Source: Rhynchonema sp. JSB1_4 (taxonomy: Eukaryota; Nematoda; Chromadorea; Monhysterida; Xyalidae). From it: a stretch of DNA of 64,000 nt. A model generated the notes under the pieces. That model saw only the letters and a program-made list of their open reading frames with translations. It was not told where the DNA came from and did not search any database. Position numbers and translations under genes: made by a program. This document shows, piece by piece, positions 23,054 to 34,992 of this stretch (position 1 is the stretch's first letter; every line of letters begins with the position of its first letter). Where the stretch lies: the NCBI GenBank assembly GCA_030248065.1, contig JASAMV010002809.1, positions 1-64,000 of the forward strand, written 5' to 3'.

Positions 23054-23959
23054 GAGATCGGACAGTTGTACCTATAGGTTCTGTTTCGTCCTCAGCTCGT
23101 GTATCCATTTCTGGATTTAAACGTTTACAGACGTATAGTCCGTCCAGGTCCATCAGCTCATGGCACTTTTGTGTGGGAGGTTCAGGTTCCGTTGTGAAAA
23201 ATTGCCGAAATTTTTTGTAAGTATATTTGATTGCACTTGTGAATATAGGAATAGTTGACACCGACCAGTTGTGTTCACAAACGGGCTGTATCGAGGTGAT
23301 ATTTTTTTACGATGAGCCAGATAACGTGACAATTTGCGTTGGGGATAGTCTGTTCACCATATGTACCTAAGTATAAAAAGTGAAGGCGTGTCACGGGAAA
23401 GGTAAATGATCGGCGCACTTTTTAAAGCAAACTTGCATGAAAACAGCTGCATAACCCGCGGTTTTTGAATGATAATTTCAGACTTCAAGCTGATTTGACT
23501 TGCTGTAAGAACTGAATGCGCACATAATGACGGCTGCTCAGTGCTTAGGTAGTTCAGCGGAGCCACGGACTGTCTAACGTTGTAATGACATTGTACCGAT
23601 GCGAAATACATACAAGCGCCGCAGGCGATTTTGTGAGAAAAAAACAAGCAGAAACATGCATAAAAACCTGCATTTCACAACAAAAAAGTGAGGAAATAAA
23701 AAAAAAGTTGTGAAATAATAAAAAAGTGAACTTAGTTTTCTAATTCTAAAAACCCAAGAAGTGGCGAACTTTTTTAAAAAAATTGTTTTTTAATTTTTCC
23801 TTTTTTTAACCCAACTCTGGAGATCGGACAGTTGTACCTATAGGTTCTGTTTCGTCCTCAGCTCGTGTATCCATTTCTGGATTTAAACGTTTACAGACGT
23901 ATAGTCCGTCCAGGTCCATCAGCTCATGGCACTTTTGTGTGGGAGGTTCAGGTTCCGTT
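22428..23959 (+). repeat. Recent 766-bp tandem duplication
   Basis: 22428-23193 and 23194-23959 are nearly identical; by eye I find about two differences (for example GCTGTGAGAAC versus GCTGTAAGAAC). Both junctions and the end carry TGTGAAAAATTG, so the duplication probably arose at a 12-bp microhomology. It copies the 3' part of the 22308 element plus about 140 bp of flank. Confidence 0.85.
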
Positions 23960-24359
23960 GTGAAAAATTGTTCCTTCGCAAGGCAATGTCAGAGAAAACG
24001 GCGCACAAAAATAAAATAAAAGCCGAATTCACTTTCTTTTCTTTTTCGTAAGCCAACTGGAACCAGAACAGCACTGGATTCTGTCAAGCTTTTCAGCTGA
24101 CAAAAAGTGTCATTGTGAGCTGATGGATGGACCATACATAAGCCAGTTATACCAGTAACAATGCTTTTATTTCAGACATGTTAGGTATGTAAGCCGTTGG
24201 TGCCTGGTGTCTATGCACGGCTTCGTGCACTGTCTAGTGGGGACTTCAAAAGATCGTACCTACTGCAGCTCACCATGTTTGACGTTCGTGTGAACAAATA
24301 ATCCAACGATGCGTGTAAACGTATGAACTATACATACTCCAGGCTATACGAAAGCGCGG
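23960..24359. other. Gene-free stretch
   Basis: No gene, RNA or clear repeat seen between the tandem duplication and the TTAA hairpin element. Confidence 0.35.
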
Positions 24360-24363
24360 TTAA

Positions 24364-25008
24364 AGGGGGCCTTTCGCATTTCAAACCGCCTTCAAACTTT
24401 GCACGCATTTGAATATTATTCAGGCCGTTATTAAGCTCTCACGCACCACGAACCCAATCTGCAGCATGCGACCAGGAGATGCACTTCAAGAGGAACATCC
24501 GGGAACAAAGTGTGCCGCAGACCAGCCCAATTTATACCTGCGCATTCAGGCAAACTGCTTGATCAAAAAGGTGCCAAGGCGAATGAATGTTTCGCATGAA
24601 ACTTGCAACACCGCTAACTATGGAATTTCGCTTTTCTTTATATTTCGAATTTCAACGAATTGTTCCAGCGTGACAAGTAGACCTTGAAACATTTAGCAGC
24701 CACGCACGAACAATTCGTTGCAATTCGAAATGAAAAGAAAAGCGAAATTCTATAGTGAGGTAGGGGCAAATATCGTGCGAAACATTCTGCGCCTTGACCG
24801 CCCTTGTCATCAGGCGAGTTGCCTGAATGCGCAGGTAGAAATTGGGCTGGTCCACATTTGATTTTGTTCCCGGATGTTCCTCTTCAAAGGCATCTCCTGG
24901 CCGCATGCGGAACGTTAGACCTCCGGTGTGTTTGACTTTGATGACGCCTTGACCAGTGTCTAAACACATGCGAGGTTTGAAGCAGGTTTGAAATACGAAA
25001 GGCCCCCT
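24364..25008. mobile_element. Long hairpin element with TTAA flanks (piggyBac-like TSD)
   Basis: Both arms (about 290 bp) encode diverged inverted copies of the same sequence, including CGACCAGGAGATG..GAGGAACATCCGGGAAC. The ends read AGGGGGCCTTTCG inward, and TTAA sits outside each end (24360-24363, 25009-25012). No transposase is present. The two ORFs that look alike on opposite strands are simply the two arms. Confidence 0.7.
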
Positions 25009-25012
25009 TTAA

Positions 25013-25519
25013 AGGGTCTCCGCCATATATATGCGACCGAAACCAATCTCAATGAGACTTGGCACCGTAAGTGGGCTTGGTCCAAAACACTCACGGCCAA
25101 GAAAATTTTTTCCCATGTCAGCTCCCTGTCTGAGCCTGGAGGGCTAAAAGGTAAAAAATTTTGACCCTACCTCAGCACCTTAGTTATGTATGTTGCATTA
25201 GTTATGTATGTTTACCGTCAAGTTGTAGGAGTGGTAAAGTTGCCTGAAATCTAAGTGGTATGGGCCTGAAATCTAAGTGGTATGTATTGGAATTAATGAA
25301 GAACACCTTGCAGTAAAACGTACAGTCACTAACTGTAAGAAAAAGTACAGTGCGCTGCTGTGCAGGGGCCAGCACAAACATACAAATTTTTACTGTAAAA
25401 ACATACAAATTGTTTGATGGATGTAAGAAAACATACAAAAAACTGTAAGAATCTACAAATTTTTTGCGAGTGCAAGGCAAAGATGCATGATTGACACGAA
25501 GACTGCCGCATCGTCAGTT
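25013..25519. other. Gene-free stretch downstream of the fucosyltransferase-like gene
   Basis: Contains a short direct repeat (CTGAAATCTAAGTGGTATG, twice near 25241-25280) and AT-rich sequence. This is the 3' flank of the minus-strand gene that ends at 25520. No other feature is supported. Confidence 0.4.
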
Positions 25520-28211
25520 TTAAAGTGAAATCCAATTAGGAGGAAAGAAGTCGGTCGTATCAAACATCTGGTGGAAAATTGATCCCGGCTTTGCAAACTG
25601 TCGTTGGTATGTAACGTGCCCATTTGCCAGAAATGCGGCCCACCAGCCAAACGTGCCCGTTGTCGATATGGTGTGATTACAGTTGATCAAAACACAGAAA
25701 TCATCAATGGCCTTTGGGGATCGATCCAGGATTACGACATCTCTGCCAGAAGGCATATTCGCTCGATTCCACTTGACATCATTTCCCAGCACCAAGAATC
25801 GCAAACAGCTAGCGTTCCAGAAACTGAAACAAGATATCACCATAAACTGACTTTTTTATGTCACGAATCGACCCAAACCATCATCTGTACCTGTTATTTG
25901 ATTGTTCTTTCACCTGGGATTCAGTGAGCCAAAAACTCAATCAGTTGCTCATACGTTTTTTTGTCTGAATTCCACCAGTCTCACCAATGTGCTCCAAGGG
26001 CCCTTTTTGCTATTTCCTTTGATAATTCTGGAGTCGTACAGCCACTAACTTCGTTCGGTAATAATCGACCGCTTCGTGTAAGTACTCTGCTCGTGCAGGC
26101 ATATGTCCGAACAGCAACTTGTTCTTCGTCGTGATGTCACCCCTGCGAATGTGCACCCCGATGAGAATGCAGTCATGCTTCGGTGCAAGGGCCTTGCGAA
26201 TTCGCGTCTGACACGCTGCTGAAAGGTATGATTTGCAAAAAAATGGAATCATATCACTTGGTGAATGCTTGCTTGACCCAAATAAAGCCTGAAAAGCGTC
26301 TGGACAATTAACTGGACCGATAAGCAGCTTGGCATTGCCGATAAAGGCTGTCATAAGCGCTGACCAGAACTAACACTCGATTTCGGGCTTAAGTCTGAAT
26401 TCGTTGCGAATGTCGTCTATGTTCCGTCCGAAATACTTGAACGACTGCAAGTAGCCATCCAGTAGTATATGTTCGTCGGATAAATTGAATAAGGCCGAAT
26501 TTGTCGTACAGCAAATGCCGTCATGCAACATATTCATGTCTGGAAAACAAGAAGAAAATGACTAACGTGCAATATGACTTCCGTATAGTGAATTGATCGG
26601 GACAGGACACTTCCAGAGAATTATAAGACGTGAAAGTTCGGGGCATGCCCAGTCGTCAATATACTGTAGAAACTCACTATTGAGAGAGTAGACTGTACGT
26701 AGAGCAACAATTTAAAGGTTGTGAAATCAGACTCTAAATATTTTTTTAAATAAAAATTTTTTTTAAATTTTCGAAGATGGCAAAAAATGATTCAAACTTT
26801 TTGCAAAAATAAAAATGAATGCAAAAAATGGCTAATAAAATACACGATGAGCAATTACACTTGCTGAATGTGACTTATTGGCGAGTTTTCCTGTGTTATA
26901 TTTGTGCCCTTCCAGTAACTGATGGGGCCTGAAGCCCACTTGGGCACTGACCGATGTTCTGTCTCTTGGTGTGGCTGCATGTATGCATCAGAGATGACCA
27001 AATGAGGTATATTTACGTGATAACGTAGGTTGCCTATGCAGAAACCAGATATTTTGCTGTTTGTCCTGAATATTGGTTGTCTAAACAACTTTGATTGCTC
27101 AGATGAAGCTCGTCATCCGTGAACTACTGACGAAAGAAACACATGTACCTTATGTTTTACATCAAGGCACATGGTAAACGGTTTCGCCAAGATGTGAAAA
27201 ACAAGCGCCGCATGCACTTTTGTGAAGAAACCATCACGCACCTTGGGAAAAAGTACCAATTTTAAGCTCGAAAAAGGCCATTTTTGAACGTTTTAGACAA
27301 TATTGTTCACCGGCCAAATTTAAAAAAAAAATTTTGAACAAATAATTTTTTAAAACCGTGTTTTTTTAATTTTTTTGTTTTTTTGCCCAACTCTGCTTTT
27401 ACCCATTATCTGTTTGAAACTGCTGAAAAACCTTACTCTTCAATGGTTCCCTCGTGAGATTTCGCTTCGGCACAGTCAATGTGAAGTAGTCATGAAGCTC
27501 ACCGCAGCCCTGTACCGACGTATCCACAAACGGCAGGCGATTGTTGGCCTTGGCCAATCCATAGAGTGACGCGTGAAGGAACATTTTGTTGCCGAGACCC
27601 ATCAGTGGGTGACATCTGGTGCCCAAGAATAAGCCTGTGCGTGGTGGTCATTGTTTTAGCAAAAGGAAATACTGTGTATGTACATACAGGGTGTCAAGTA
27701 CCGAAGTACCCCATCGCTTTTGGGTGGGTATTTGCATGTCTTTTTTTACACACAACCATAATGGAACAGTGGTTGGATTTTATTGATTTGCAAATAAAAT
27801 CAATCGAATCCATGGGCTGTTCTGCGTATCATAAATACACAAGATGCGTCCATACACTGGTTGCCTGATGTTCAAGGCCACTTTTTAGAACGTGGTTGCG
27901 TCCTTTCAGTCAACTCCTTCCAGCCTTTGCTAAAAGTGGCGGTATAAAGCATCAAAACAGTGCCCTTTCATTTATCACAAGCAGATTCGCCCAAAGATTC
28001 GATTCCACTGTAAGCCACATACCAACAACCACAATCATATCACATGAAACTAATGGTGACAAGATGCTTTTTTGAGACTTGTTATTTAGCACTGACCTTT
28101 CTTCTTTGGTGGACCTTTGAGCATAACAATGCCTTGATAGGCCAGCACCAAAACGGCAATGAAGATCGTCAGACAAAATACTACGGGTGTCAATCTCCTT
28201 CTCGTTCCCAT
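25520..28211 (-). CDS. GT11 alpha-1,2-fucosyltransferase-like protein
   Basis: Exons 28097-28211, 27403-27634, 26875-27065 (tentative), 26375-26539, 26050-26218 and 25520-25823 join in phase to 391 aa. The N-terminus is a type II anchor (TPVVFCLTIFIAVLVLAYQG). GT11 motifs follow: MGLGNKMFLHASLYGLAKAN, LLDGYLQSFKYFG, the donor-binding VHIRRGD, FLVLGNDVKW, NHTISTTGTFGWWAAFL and FPPNWI at the end. Such Golgi enzymes move fucose from GDP-fucose to galactose. The HxRRGD motif is intact, so this one looks catalytically competent. The third exon fits phase but carries no recognised motif. The gene is upstream of and parallel to DUF268. Confidence 0.88.
26700..26870. other. AT-rich intronic block in the GT11-like gene
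   Basis: Runs of T and A (AAATATTTTTTTAAATAAAA) resemble the interior of the GGTTGG..AAAAA elements. A second end, TTTTTTTGCCCAACTCTG, occurs at 27380-27396 right at the edge of exon 2, so part of intron 2 is probably such an element. Confidence 0.35.
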
Positions 28212-28442
28212 GGGTCCACGAAAATGTGCTGTCAGTTGTAGGGCTCTATAGTTGTTCAGCAGCGAGACTCACCCATTCGCAGCGGGTACGGATGCCTCGA
28301 CACGTATCCTGTAATGAGTTTGGATGCAGAAGCAAGGTTTCGACTGAAATGCATATTGGAGTACCGTCCACACAGCTGTTTGCACGCTGTTGGGCACAGC
28401 TCTATTTACCAGCTGATGTCTCACGAACAAGTTTGAATATAC

Positions 28443-29003
28443 TGGTGTTTCCTGTTTTTCTTGGTCCAAGGAAACACGCGGGCCCGTGTTATAACTGAAC
28501 TTCTAGTTGAGGTCGAGATTACAATTTCGACTCAATCACGCAGCTGGCAAAAAACGTGTCAACGTTTGCCTGTGGAATTCAACAGCAACAATGTTTCACA
28601 TGCTCGCTGTGAGCTTTGTATAGTAATACCACGCCAACACGAGCCCGATTTCGCAGGTGGCAGATTGGTGAAACATTCATACGTGGCTGCTGATTTGGGA
28701 AATGTTCCACGTTGTAGAATATACAACGTGGTGCATGAGGATTTCTCTTTCTTTGCGTTTTGTAACTACGCCACGTGCGAAATCGGGCTCGTGTTGGTGT
28801 AGTTTGCCTATATGTACGTGTGCGCTGCCAGCATGTCAATGAAACATTTCGCCATGTTTGCTGCTGAGTGTCGTGCTTGAATTAACAAGGACACATTCTT
28901 AATCTCTTTCATTGGTTTTCTGAAATCTCGACCCCAAACTGGAGTTGAGTTATAATGTGGGGTTGTTTGTTTCCTTTGCCTTGCATAAAAAGGAAATACT
29001 ATA
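28443..29003. mobile_element. TIR element (TGTTTCC..GGAAATACTATA) split by a nested MITE
   Basis: It is about 95 percent identical to the uninterrupted copy at 30005-30366 on both sides of 28621-28812. The ends TGTTTCCTGTTTTTC and AAAAAGGAAATACTATA form an imperfect inverted pair. Confidence 0.7.
28621..28812. mobile_element. 192-bp MITE nested in the 28443 element
   Basis: TAGTAATACCACGCCAACAC at the left and the inverse-type end GGTGTAGTTTGCCTATA at the right. TGTA is duplicated on both sides (28617-28620, 28813-28816). Family copies lie at 51645-51837 and 59504-59693, all with ACACGAGC.CGATTTCG in the terminal repeat. Confidence 0.8.
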
Positions 29004-29104
29004 ATAATGGCTAGCCCAGCTTGAGAAAGTTTTTTATGAATGTCGCCTGTTAAGGACATTTGTATAGGTGAACAAACATGTCATAGAGCTCCTGCAAATA
29101 TTTG

Positions 29105-29800
29105 TTCGGAACGATGGTTCGATATTCAAATTCAAATTCAAATTTTATCTGCACGCTTTCGCAAAGACCTTTACACAAGATCCGGAGAAACCCTAAAAAA
29201 ATGAACATGAGTATCAATAAACAAAAATGTGAACAAGAACGAACAAACGACAAAGAAAACATACCGGCGAGATTCAACCAACCAAACTAATGAAGAGAAC
29301 AAACGTAAAGTCGGCAACGGATCACGGAATATTGATGATTATCTGAAAAGCAGCAACCCAGTGACTGAGGGGATCAGTCAACGACGGCTGAAAATTTTGA
29401 AGAAATGTGGCGAGAAACTAGGTCTCGACCACGTGAGTTTAGTTTAGTTTTGAAGGCCGCAGTTGAGGCAGCAGAGACCACACTCTCTGGGAGCCCGTTC
29501 CAGAGGTCCACGACGCGATATGCCCAATACCCGGACAAGTCCGGACCCGCCCCATGAGCCCGACACAACCTGTGGGAGTGCCCTCGGGTTGGGCGGCCGG
29601 TGTCACTTGATGGAAAGAATGATTCCTTGGTTACCCCAGGTATGAGACTATGAACGACCCTGTACACAAGCACAAGATCGTTCACGGTCCGGCGATAAAT
29701 TAGGGAGTCCAAATTTAGGGCATGCAGACGCTGTTGGTAAGACAGTGTCTGCATGCCTGGTAAATAATAAGTGAATAAGTGAATATTCATTGTTTTCTGA
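29105..29800 (-). mobile_element. 5'-truncated LINE (CR1/Jockey-type reverse transcriptase C-terminus plus 3' tail)
   Basis: The minus strand encodes the typical C-terminal end of a non-LTR reverse transcriptase (29374-29790): LSYQQRLHALNLDSLIYRR, LVLVYRVVHSL, TRGHSHRL, then a YRVVDLWNGLPESVVSAAS motif and FKTKL. The 3' end has a TTTGAA repeat tail (on the plus strand ATTCAAATTCAAATTCAAAT near 29124). The related 3' end at 39837-40172 lacks the coding part. No endonuclease or RT core is present. Confidence 0.75.
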
Positions 29801-30004
29801 TCCTGTCCGGAACGCAGTGGTTGAATTTTTTGAATTCAGATATCGCGGACTCGGTTATCACCTGACTGGGACTTGTGACCCAGTAGTTGAGCTGGGCAAA
29901 CATGGTAGTCATGAAGAGCTTCAACTGGCACGGATTTAACTAAGTCTGAATGAAATTTCTTTCGGTATAAGTTGAGACCTCGGTCTTGACCCCAGCGCTA
30001 CAAT

Positions 30005-30366
30005 AGTGTTTCCTGTTTTTCTTGGTCCAAGGAAACGCGCGGGCCCGTGTTATAACTGAACTTCTAGTTGAGGTCGAGATTACAATTTCGATTCAATCAG
30101 GCAGCTGGCAAAAACGTGTCAAAGTTTGCCTGTGGAATCTAACAACAACAATGCTTCACATGCTCGCTGTGAGCTTTGTGCGTGTGCGCTGCCAGCATGT
30201 CAATGAAACATTTCACCATGTTTGCTGCTGAGTGTCGTGCTTGGATTAACAAGGACACATTCTTAATCTCTTTCATTGGTTTCTGAAATCTCGACCCCAA
30301 ACTGCAGTTGAGTTATAACGTGGGACAGCTTGTTTCCTTTGACTTGCATAAAAAGGAAACACTATA
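30005..30366. mobile_element. TIR element, intact relative of 28443-29003
   Basis: It starts AGTGTTTCCTGTTTTTCTTG and ends AAAAGGAAACACT. It gives the empty-site sequence (GAGCTTTGTGCGTGTGCG) for the MITE nested in the first copy. Confidence 0.7.
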
Positions 30367-30705
30367 ACAATGCATAATGTCGGTCCGTCGAATGAGTTGC
30401 ACCAAAATACAGAATAACTGTAAATGCAATATATAGAGTAAGGCCGAAACCCCAACTCGTGATGTGTCTTTCCAATGAATGACGACATTATCATATAGAC
30501 ATACAGTACATACGAAGGAAACCTCTAAAATACAACGGCGAAAATGCCGGGTTCGGACAAAACAACGGGGGACAAAACAACCGATACGGACGGCAGCTTT
30601 TTCTTGTTCATTATAGGCGTAGGCTTGACTTAGGCTTGGGCCTACACTGCACTCAGCAAGTGTCTATTCAGGTGACTGTTGTCTTTCAGAAACCGCTGGT
30701 TTGTC

Positions 30706-31206
30706 CAGGGTTGGGCAAAAAAAAACGTTTTTTCTTCAAAAAATCGTTTTTTTAAAAACGTTTAAAAAACGTTTTTTAACGCCCAAATAACCGAAATATG
30801 CCCCAAAAATTGGAAAACGCTCATGTTTGGAAGAAAATGTGGTTAAATGAAGTAATTCAATGTGTTCTGAGGCAAAACAAACAGGTTTCAACCCTTTTGT
30901 AGCGAGTTGTTAACATCCCATATCAGACCCGCATCATGGGAGTAACTTTGGCCGCGGTCATCATTGAAAGTCAAACTCCGTGTATCGACGTATCTCGACA
31001 AAGTAAAAATTGGTCGAAATTTTTTGAAAAAAATAGGGACAAAAAAATCGATTTTCCTTGAAAATCAGGGTACTTTCCCTGAAAAAATCAGGGAAAATCA
31101 AGGAAATTCAGGATTTAAAAAAAACGAAAAACGACCATGACGTTTTTTTAAAAAACGTAGCTTTTTTTAAAGGGAAAAAACGCCGTCGTTTTTTTGCCCG
31201 ACTCTG
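30706..31206. mobile_element. hAT-like TIR element (CAGGGTTGGGCAAAAAAA), nested
   Basis: Ends CAGGGTTGGGCAAAAAAA and TTTTTTTGCCCGACTCTG, with flanking octamers GGTTTGTC and GTTTTGTC (7 of 8). The interior is mostly the motif AAAAAACGTTT and its inverse. It sits inside a larger element (about 30553-31262) built of GGGGGACAAAACA and its inverse. Confidence 0.7.
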
Positions 31207-31262
31207 GTTTTGTCCCCTGTCTTTTGTCACCCGCTGCTTTGTCCCCCGCTGTTTTGTCCGTG

Positions 31263-32302
31263 ACAGTCTCGTGCTGAATTTCACAGCTTCTTTCTAAATG
31301 CTAAAGTCTGCTGTTAGCCCTTGTGCTATGTATCGAAATAGAATCCAACTGAAGCACGAAATAAATGTATCAATCCCTTACTGGTACGTAGATCCCTCTT
31401 TGTTCAGCGCAGTGACCGACGAAAGGCACGCGCGTCGTGGCCAAGTTTCACAAACAATCCGTGTAGAGCCCAGCTGGGTGTCCGGCAGCGGTATGCCCTT
31501 ATGCGGTCCGGCGCGCGCACGAAGCATAGCGTGTGGATTGAATTATGAACTGGTGAACACCACGTACACAGAGCGACGCAAACCCGTATCTGATAAGCCA
31601 AGTATGGATCTTTGTCTGAATGTATGTAGAATTGCCGAACTTGGCGTGCTATAACATCTGATAACGACAATTCTCGCTTCATGGCTTGCAAGTTTGAATA
31701 GGTCGTCCAAGCGGAGCAGAAACGAGGCCCATCGTGAGCCTCGACAGAAAACGGTGAAATATTTATACTGTAAATTGTGGCAACTGCGCAAGGGTTTTCT
31801 TTGAAGCTCTTTAATTTGATTTGTCAGATTATTTTTGTTTCGGTGCGTACGGTACGAGTTGAATTTCACTACATGCATCTGATCAGCAACGCGTCAACCA
31901 ATTGATCGCTTCACGCAACCATTTGTGCCGGAGAATACCAAATAAGTCCCCTATGGCTTATTCGGTACACACATCGGATATCAGATTTCAGAAAAATGTA
32001 CATAAGCCTCGATTATGTGCAAGATACGCACGGAATTTGTGGAGAAATAAGTGTGGTGATCAACATGTGCCACAGAATTCGTGCAGCAGAAAGGTAAGCA
32101 CAGTTTTAGCTGTTCGCCATGTGCAAAATACGGTAAAAAGGTCTGAACTTGGGTCAAAATCTTTGACCACACACCATGCGTCACCGAATACATCGCGCGC
32201 AAAATGCTGGAAAAAATGTAAACTTCATTTCATGCCACCTACCGGCTGACGTGGTAAATACACTCTCTGTTGGCATTGCCTCATCAAACCGATCAGATAG
32301 AA
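31263..32302. other. Gene-free stretch
   Basis: ORFs such as 31298-31654 (+, 118 codons) have no motif or splice partner that I can support. No RNA or repeat recognised. Confidence 0.35.
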
Positions 32303-34986
32303 CCATACATGGCCAGATAGCGGTGCGGTCAGTACTTAAGAGCGGTGCGGTCGGTGGAGCGCGATGTGCAACCCCCATTTCGGTGGAGCGCCATGTTTTT
32401 TTGTGGAGCGCCATGTTTTTTTGCGGAGCGCCATGTTTTTTTGTGGAGCGGCAAGTTCAATCAGACTGTTTTTGTGGAGCGCCATGTTTTTTGTGGAGCG
32501 CCATGTTTTTTTGTGGAGCGCCATGTTTTTTGTGGAGCGCCATGTTTTTTTGTGGAGCGCCATGTTTTTTGCGGAGCGCCATGTTTTTTTGTGGAGCGGC
32601 AAGTTCAATCAGACTGTTTTTGTGGAGCGCCATGTTTTTGTGGAGCGCCATGTTTGTGTGCGGAGCGCCATGTTTTTTGTGGAGCGCCATGTTTTTTTGT
32701 GGAGCGCCATGTTTTTTGTGGAGCGCCATGTTTGTTTGCGGAGCGCCAAGTTTAAGGAGGAGCCTCAAGTTCGTTCCCTGGTGTGGAGCGCGAAGTTCTA
32801 TTACCTACAGAGACTACATGTGCTTGCCAAAATATGCGTGGAGCCCCAAATTTAACCAAAAGTCGCTGTCGGCAACACGAGAGGCGCCCGACGTGCGCTC
32901 GGCCACACCAGTGGAGCGCCAAGTTCGCAATTACATAACTCGCTTAAAAAGGCTCCTTTTCGCATTTTAAAATCAGTTCTGGAACCGACTGGTTCATACG
33001 TGCTTCGTATTTTCCAACTAAATAGTATCGCGATGTCATTCCATCGCCAATACGGGAACCCAAAAAGTGACTCTGTCGACCGGTGGACACCGACGACCGG
33101 GTCACCTTTGGAGGTCCACCCCTTATATATACGCAACTTGCGAAACATTTTTTACTGTCACTATGCTTGAGTGATGAATAAAACACTTTGAATGAGCGAT
33201 TGTATGTGAGAATACGGGCTGAATTTGGTCGTAACAGTCAACAGCAGGCATGGGGGAGGAGCGCGACGTGCACAAAAACTGTCTGTGGAGCCTCATGTGC
33301 ACAGCGTAACGCAGTTTGACCAGAAGCATGGGCTTTGGCGCATTACCCTAGTATTGTATCACCGCGAGTTTGTCCAGTGGAGCCCAAAGTTTGACAAAAA
33401 GTTGCTCCCGGTTGCACGAGAGGCGCCTGACGTGCGCTCGACCACACCGGTGGAGCGCCAAGTTCGCAGTTTCGTAACTCACTTAAAAAAGCTCCTTTCA
33501 GCATTTTGAAATCAGTTCTGGAACCGACTGGTTCATGCGTGCCTCGTAGTTTCATGCTAAAACGTATCCCGATGCCACTGCATCGCCAATACAGGAACCC
33601 AAAAAGTAACCCGATCGACCGGTGGACACCAATGACCGGGTCACCTTTGGATGACCACCACCTATATATACGCAAATGGCGAAACATTTTTGGCTGATGT
33701 TGTCATTGTGTGAACGAATGAAAAATTGCAATGGAGCGATTACGTGAGAGAATACCGACTGTTTCCTGTCGCACCCGTCAACAGCAGAAATGTGGGAGGA
33801 GCCCGATGTGCGCAAACATTGTGGGTGGAGCCTGATGTGCACAGCGTCGTAGTTTGAACAGAATTTCGTCCTTCCACATATTACCCTGGTATTGAGTCAA
33901 CGCGCGCATATTGAACGATAACCGCATCAGGTTCTGCTTAAGTTCGGAACGCCACTGAACTCACGTTGACGTAGAAGGGCGAAATTATGGTCAAACTACG
34001 ACGCTGTGCACATCAGGCTCCACCCACAATGTTTGTGCACATCGGGCTCCTCCCACATTTCTGCTGTTGACGGGTGCGACAGGATACAGTCGGTATTCTC
34101 TCACGTAATCGCTCCATTGCAATTTTTCATTCGTTCACACAATGACAACATCAGCCAAAAATGTTTCGCCATTTGCGTATATATAGGGGGTGGTCATCCA
34201 AAGGTGACCCGGTCATTGGTGTCCACCGGTCGATCGGGTTACTTTTTGGGTTCCTGTATTGGCGATGCAGTGGCATCGGGATACCTTTTAGCATGAAACT
34301 ACGAGGCACGCATGAACCAGTCGGTTCCAGAACTGATTTCAAAATGCTGAAAGGAGCTTTTTTAAGTGAGTTACGAAACTGCGAACTTGGCGCTCCACCG
34401 GTGTGGTCGAGCGCACGTCAGGCGCCTCTCGTGTTGCCGACAGCGACTTTTGGTTAAATTTGGGGCTCCACGCATATTTTGGCAAGCACATGTAGTCTCT
34501 GTAGGTAATAGAACTTCGCGCTCCACACCAGGGAACGAACTTGAGGCTCCTCCTTAAACTTGGCGCTCCGCAAACAAACATGGCGCTCCACAAAAAACAT
34601 GGCGCTCCACAAAAAAAAAACATGGCGCTCCACAAAAAACATGGCGCTCCGCAAACAAACATGGCGCTCCACAAAAAACATGGCGCTCAACAAAAACAGT
34701 CTGATTGAACTTGCCGCTCCACAAAAAAACATGGCGCTCCGCAAAAAACATGGCGCTCCACAAAAAAACATGGCGCTCCACAAAAAACATGGCGCTCCAC
34801 AAAAAACATGGCGCTCCACAAAAAACATGGCGCTCCACAAAAACAGTCTGATTGAACTTGCCGCTCCACAAAAAAACATGGCGCTCCGCAAAAAAACATG
34901 GCGCTCCACAAAAAAACATGGCGCTCCACCGAAATGGGGGTTGCACATCGCGCTCCACAACCGCACCGCTATCTGGCCATGTATGG
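32303..34986. mobile_element. 2.7-kb foldback element with internal tandem arrays
   Basis: The two halves are inverted copies. Outer ends CCATACATGGCCAGATAGCG read inward from both sides, and ATAGAA is repeated directly outside (32297-32302, 34987-34992; up to nine bases match if the ends are shifted). The left arm holds about 19 units of GTGGAGCGCCATGTTTTTTT (32346-32758), and the right arm the inverse array (34555-34960). Inner segments include TATATATACGCAA and further GTGGAGC-type words. The centre is about 128 bp near 33863-33990. The left arm has an extra duplicated block of about 500 bp (near 32950-33480). The architecture resembles Drosophila FB/Galileo elements. No transposase. Confidence 0.8.
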
Positions 34987-34992
34987 ATAGAA

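Noticed and set aside
24409..24969. Two similar proteins on opposite strands (RPGDA..EEHPGTK)
   Set aside because: They are the two arms of the TTAA hairpin; no splice or start support.
31298..31654. 118-codon plus-strand ORF as a gene
   Set aside because: The opposite strand is equally open, no motif, no splice partner, and the neighbourhood is repeat-derived.
32346..32758. CRISPR-like regular array
   Set aside because: Units are contiguous degenerate tandem copies with no unique spacers, inside a foldback element of an animal genome.
32176..32970. Long ORFs of 163-264 codons rich in FCGAPC / VERH words
   Set aside because: They are translations of the GTGGAGCGCCATG array in three frames and both strands; open only because the unit lacks stops.
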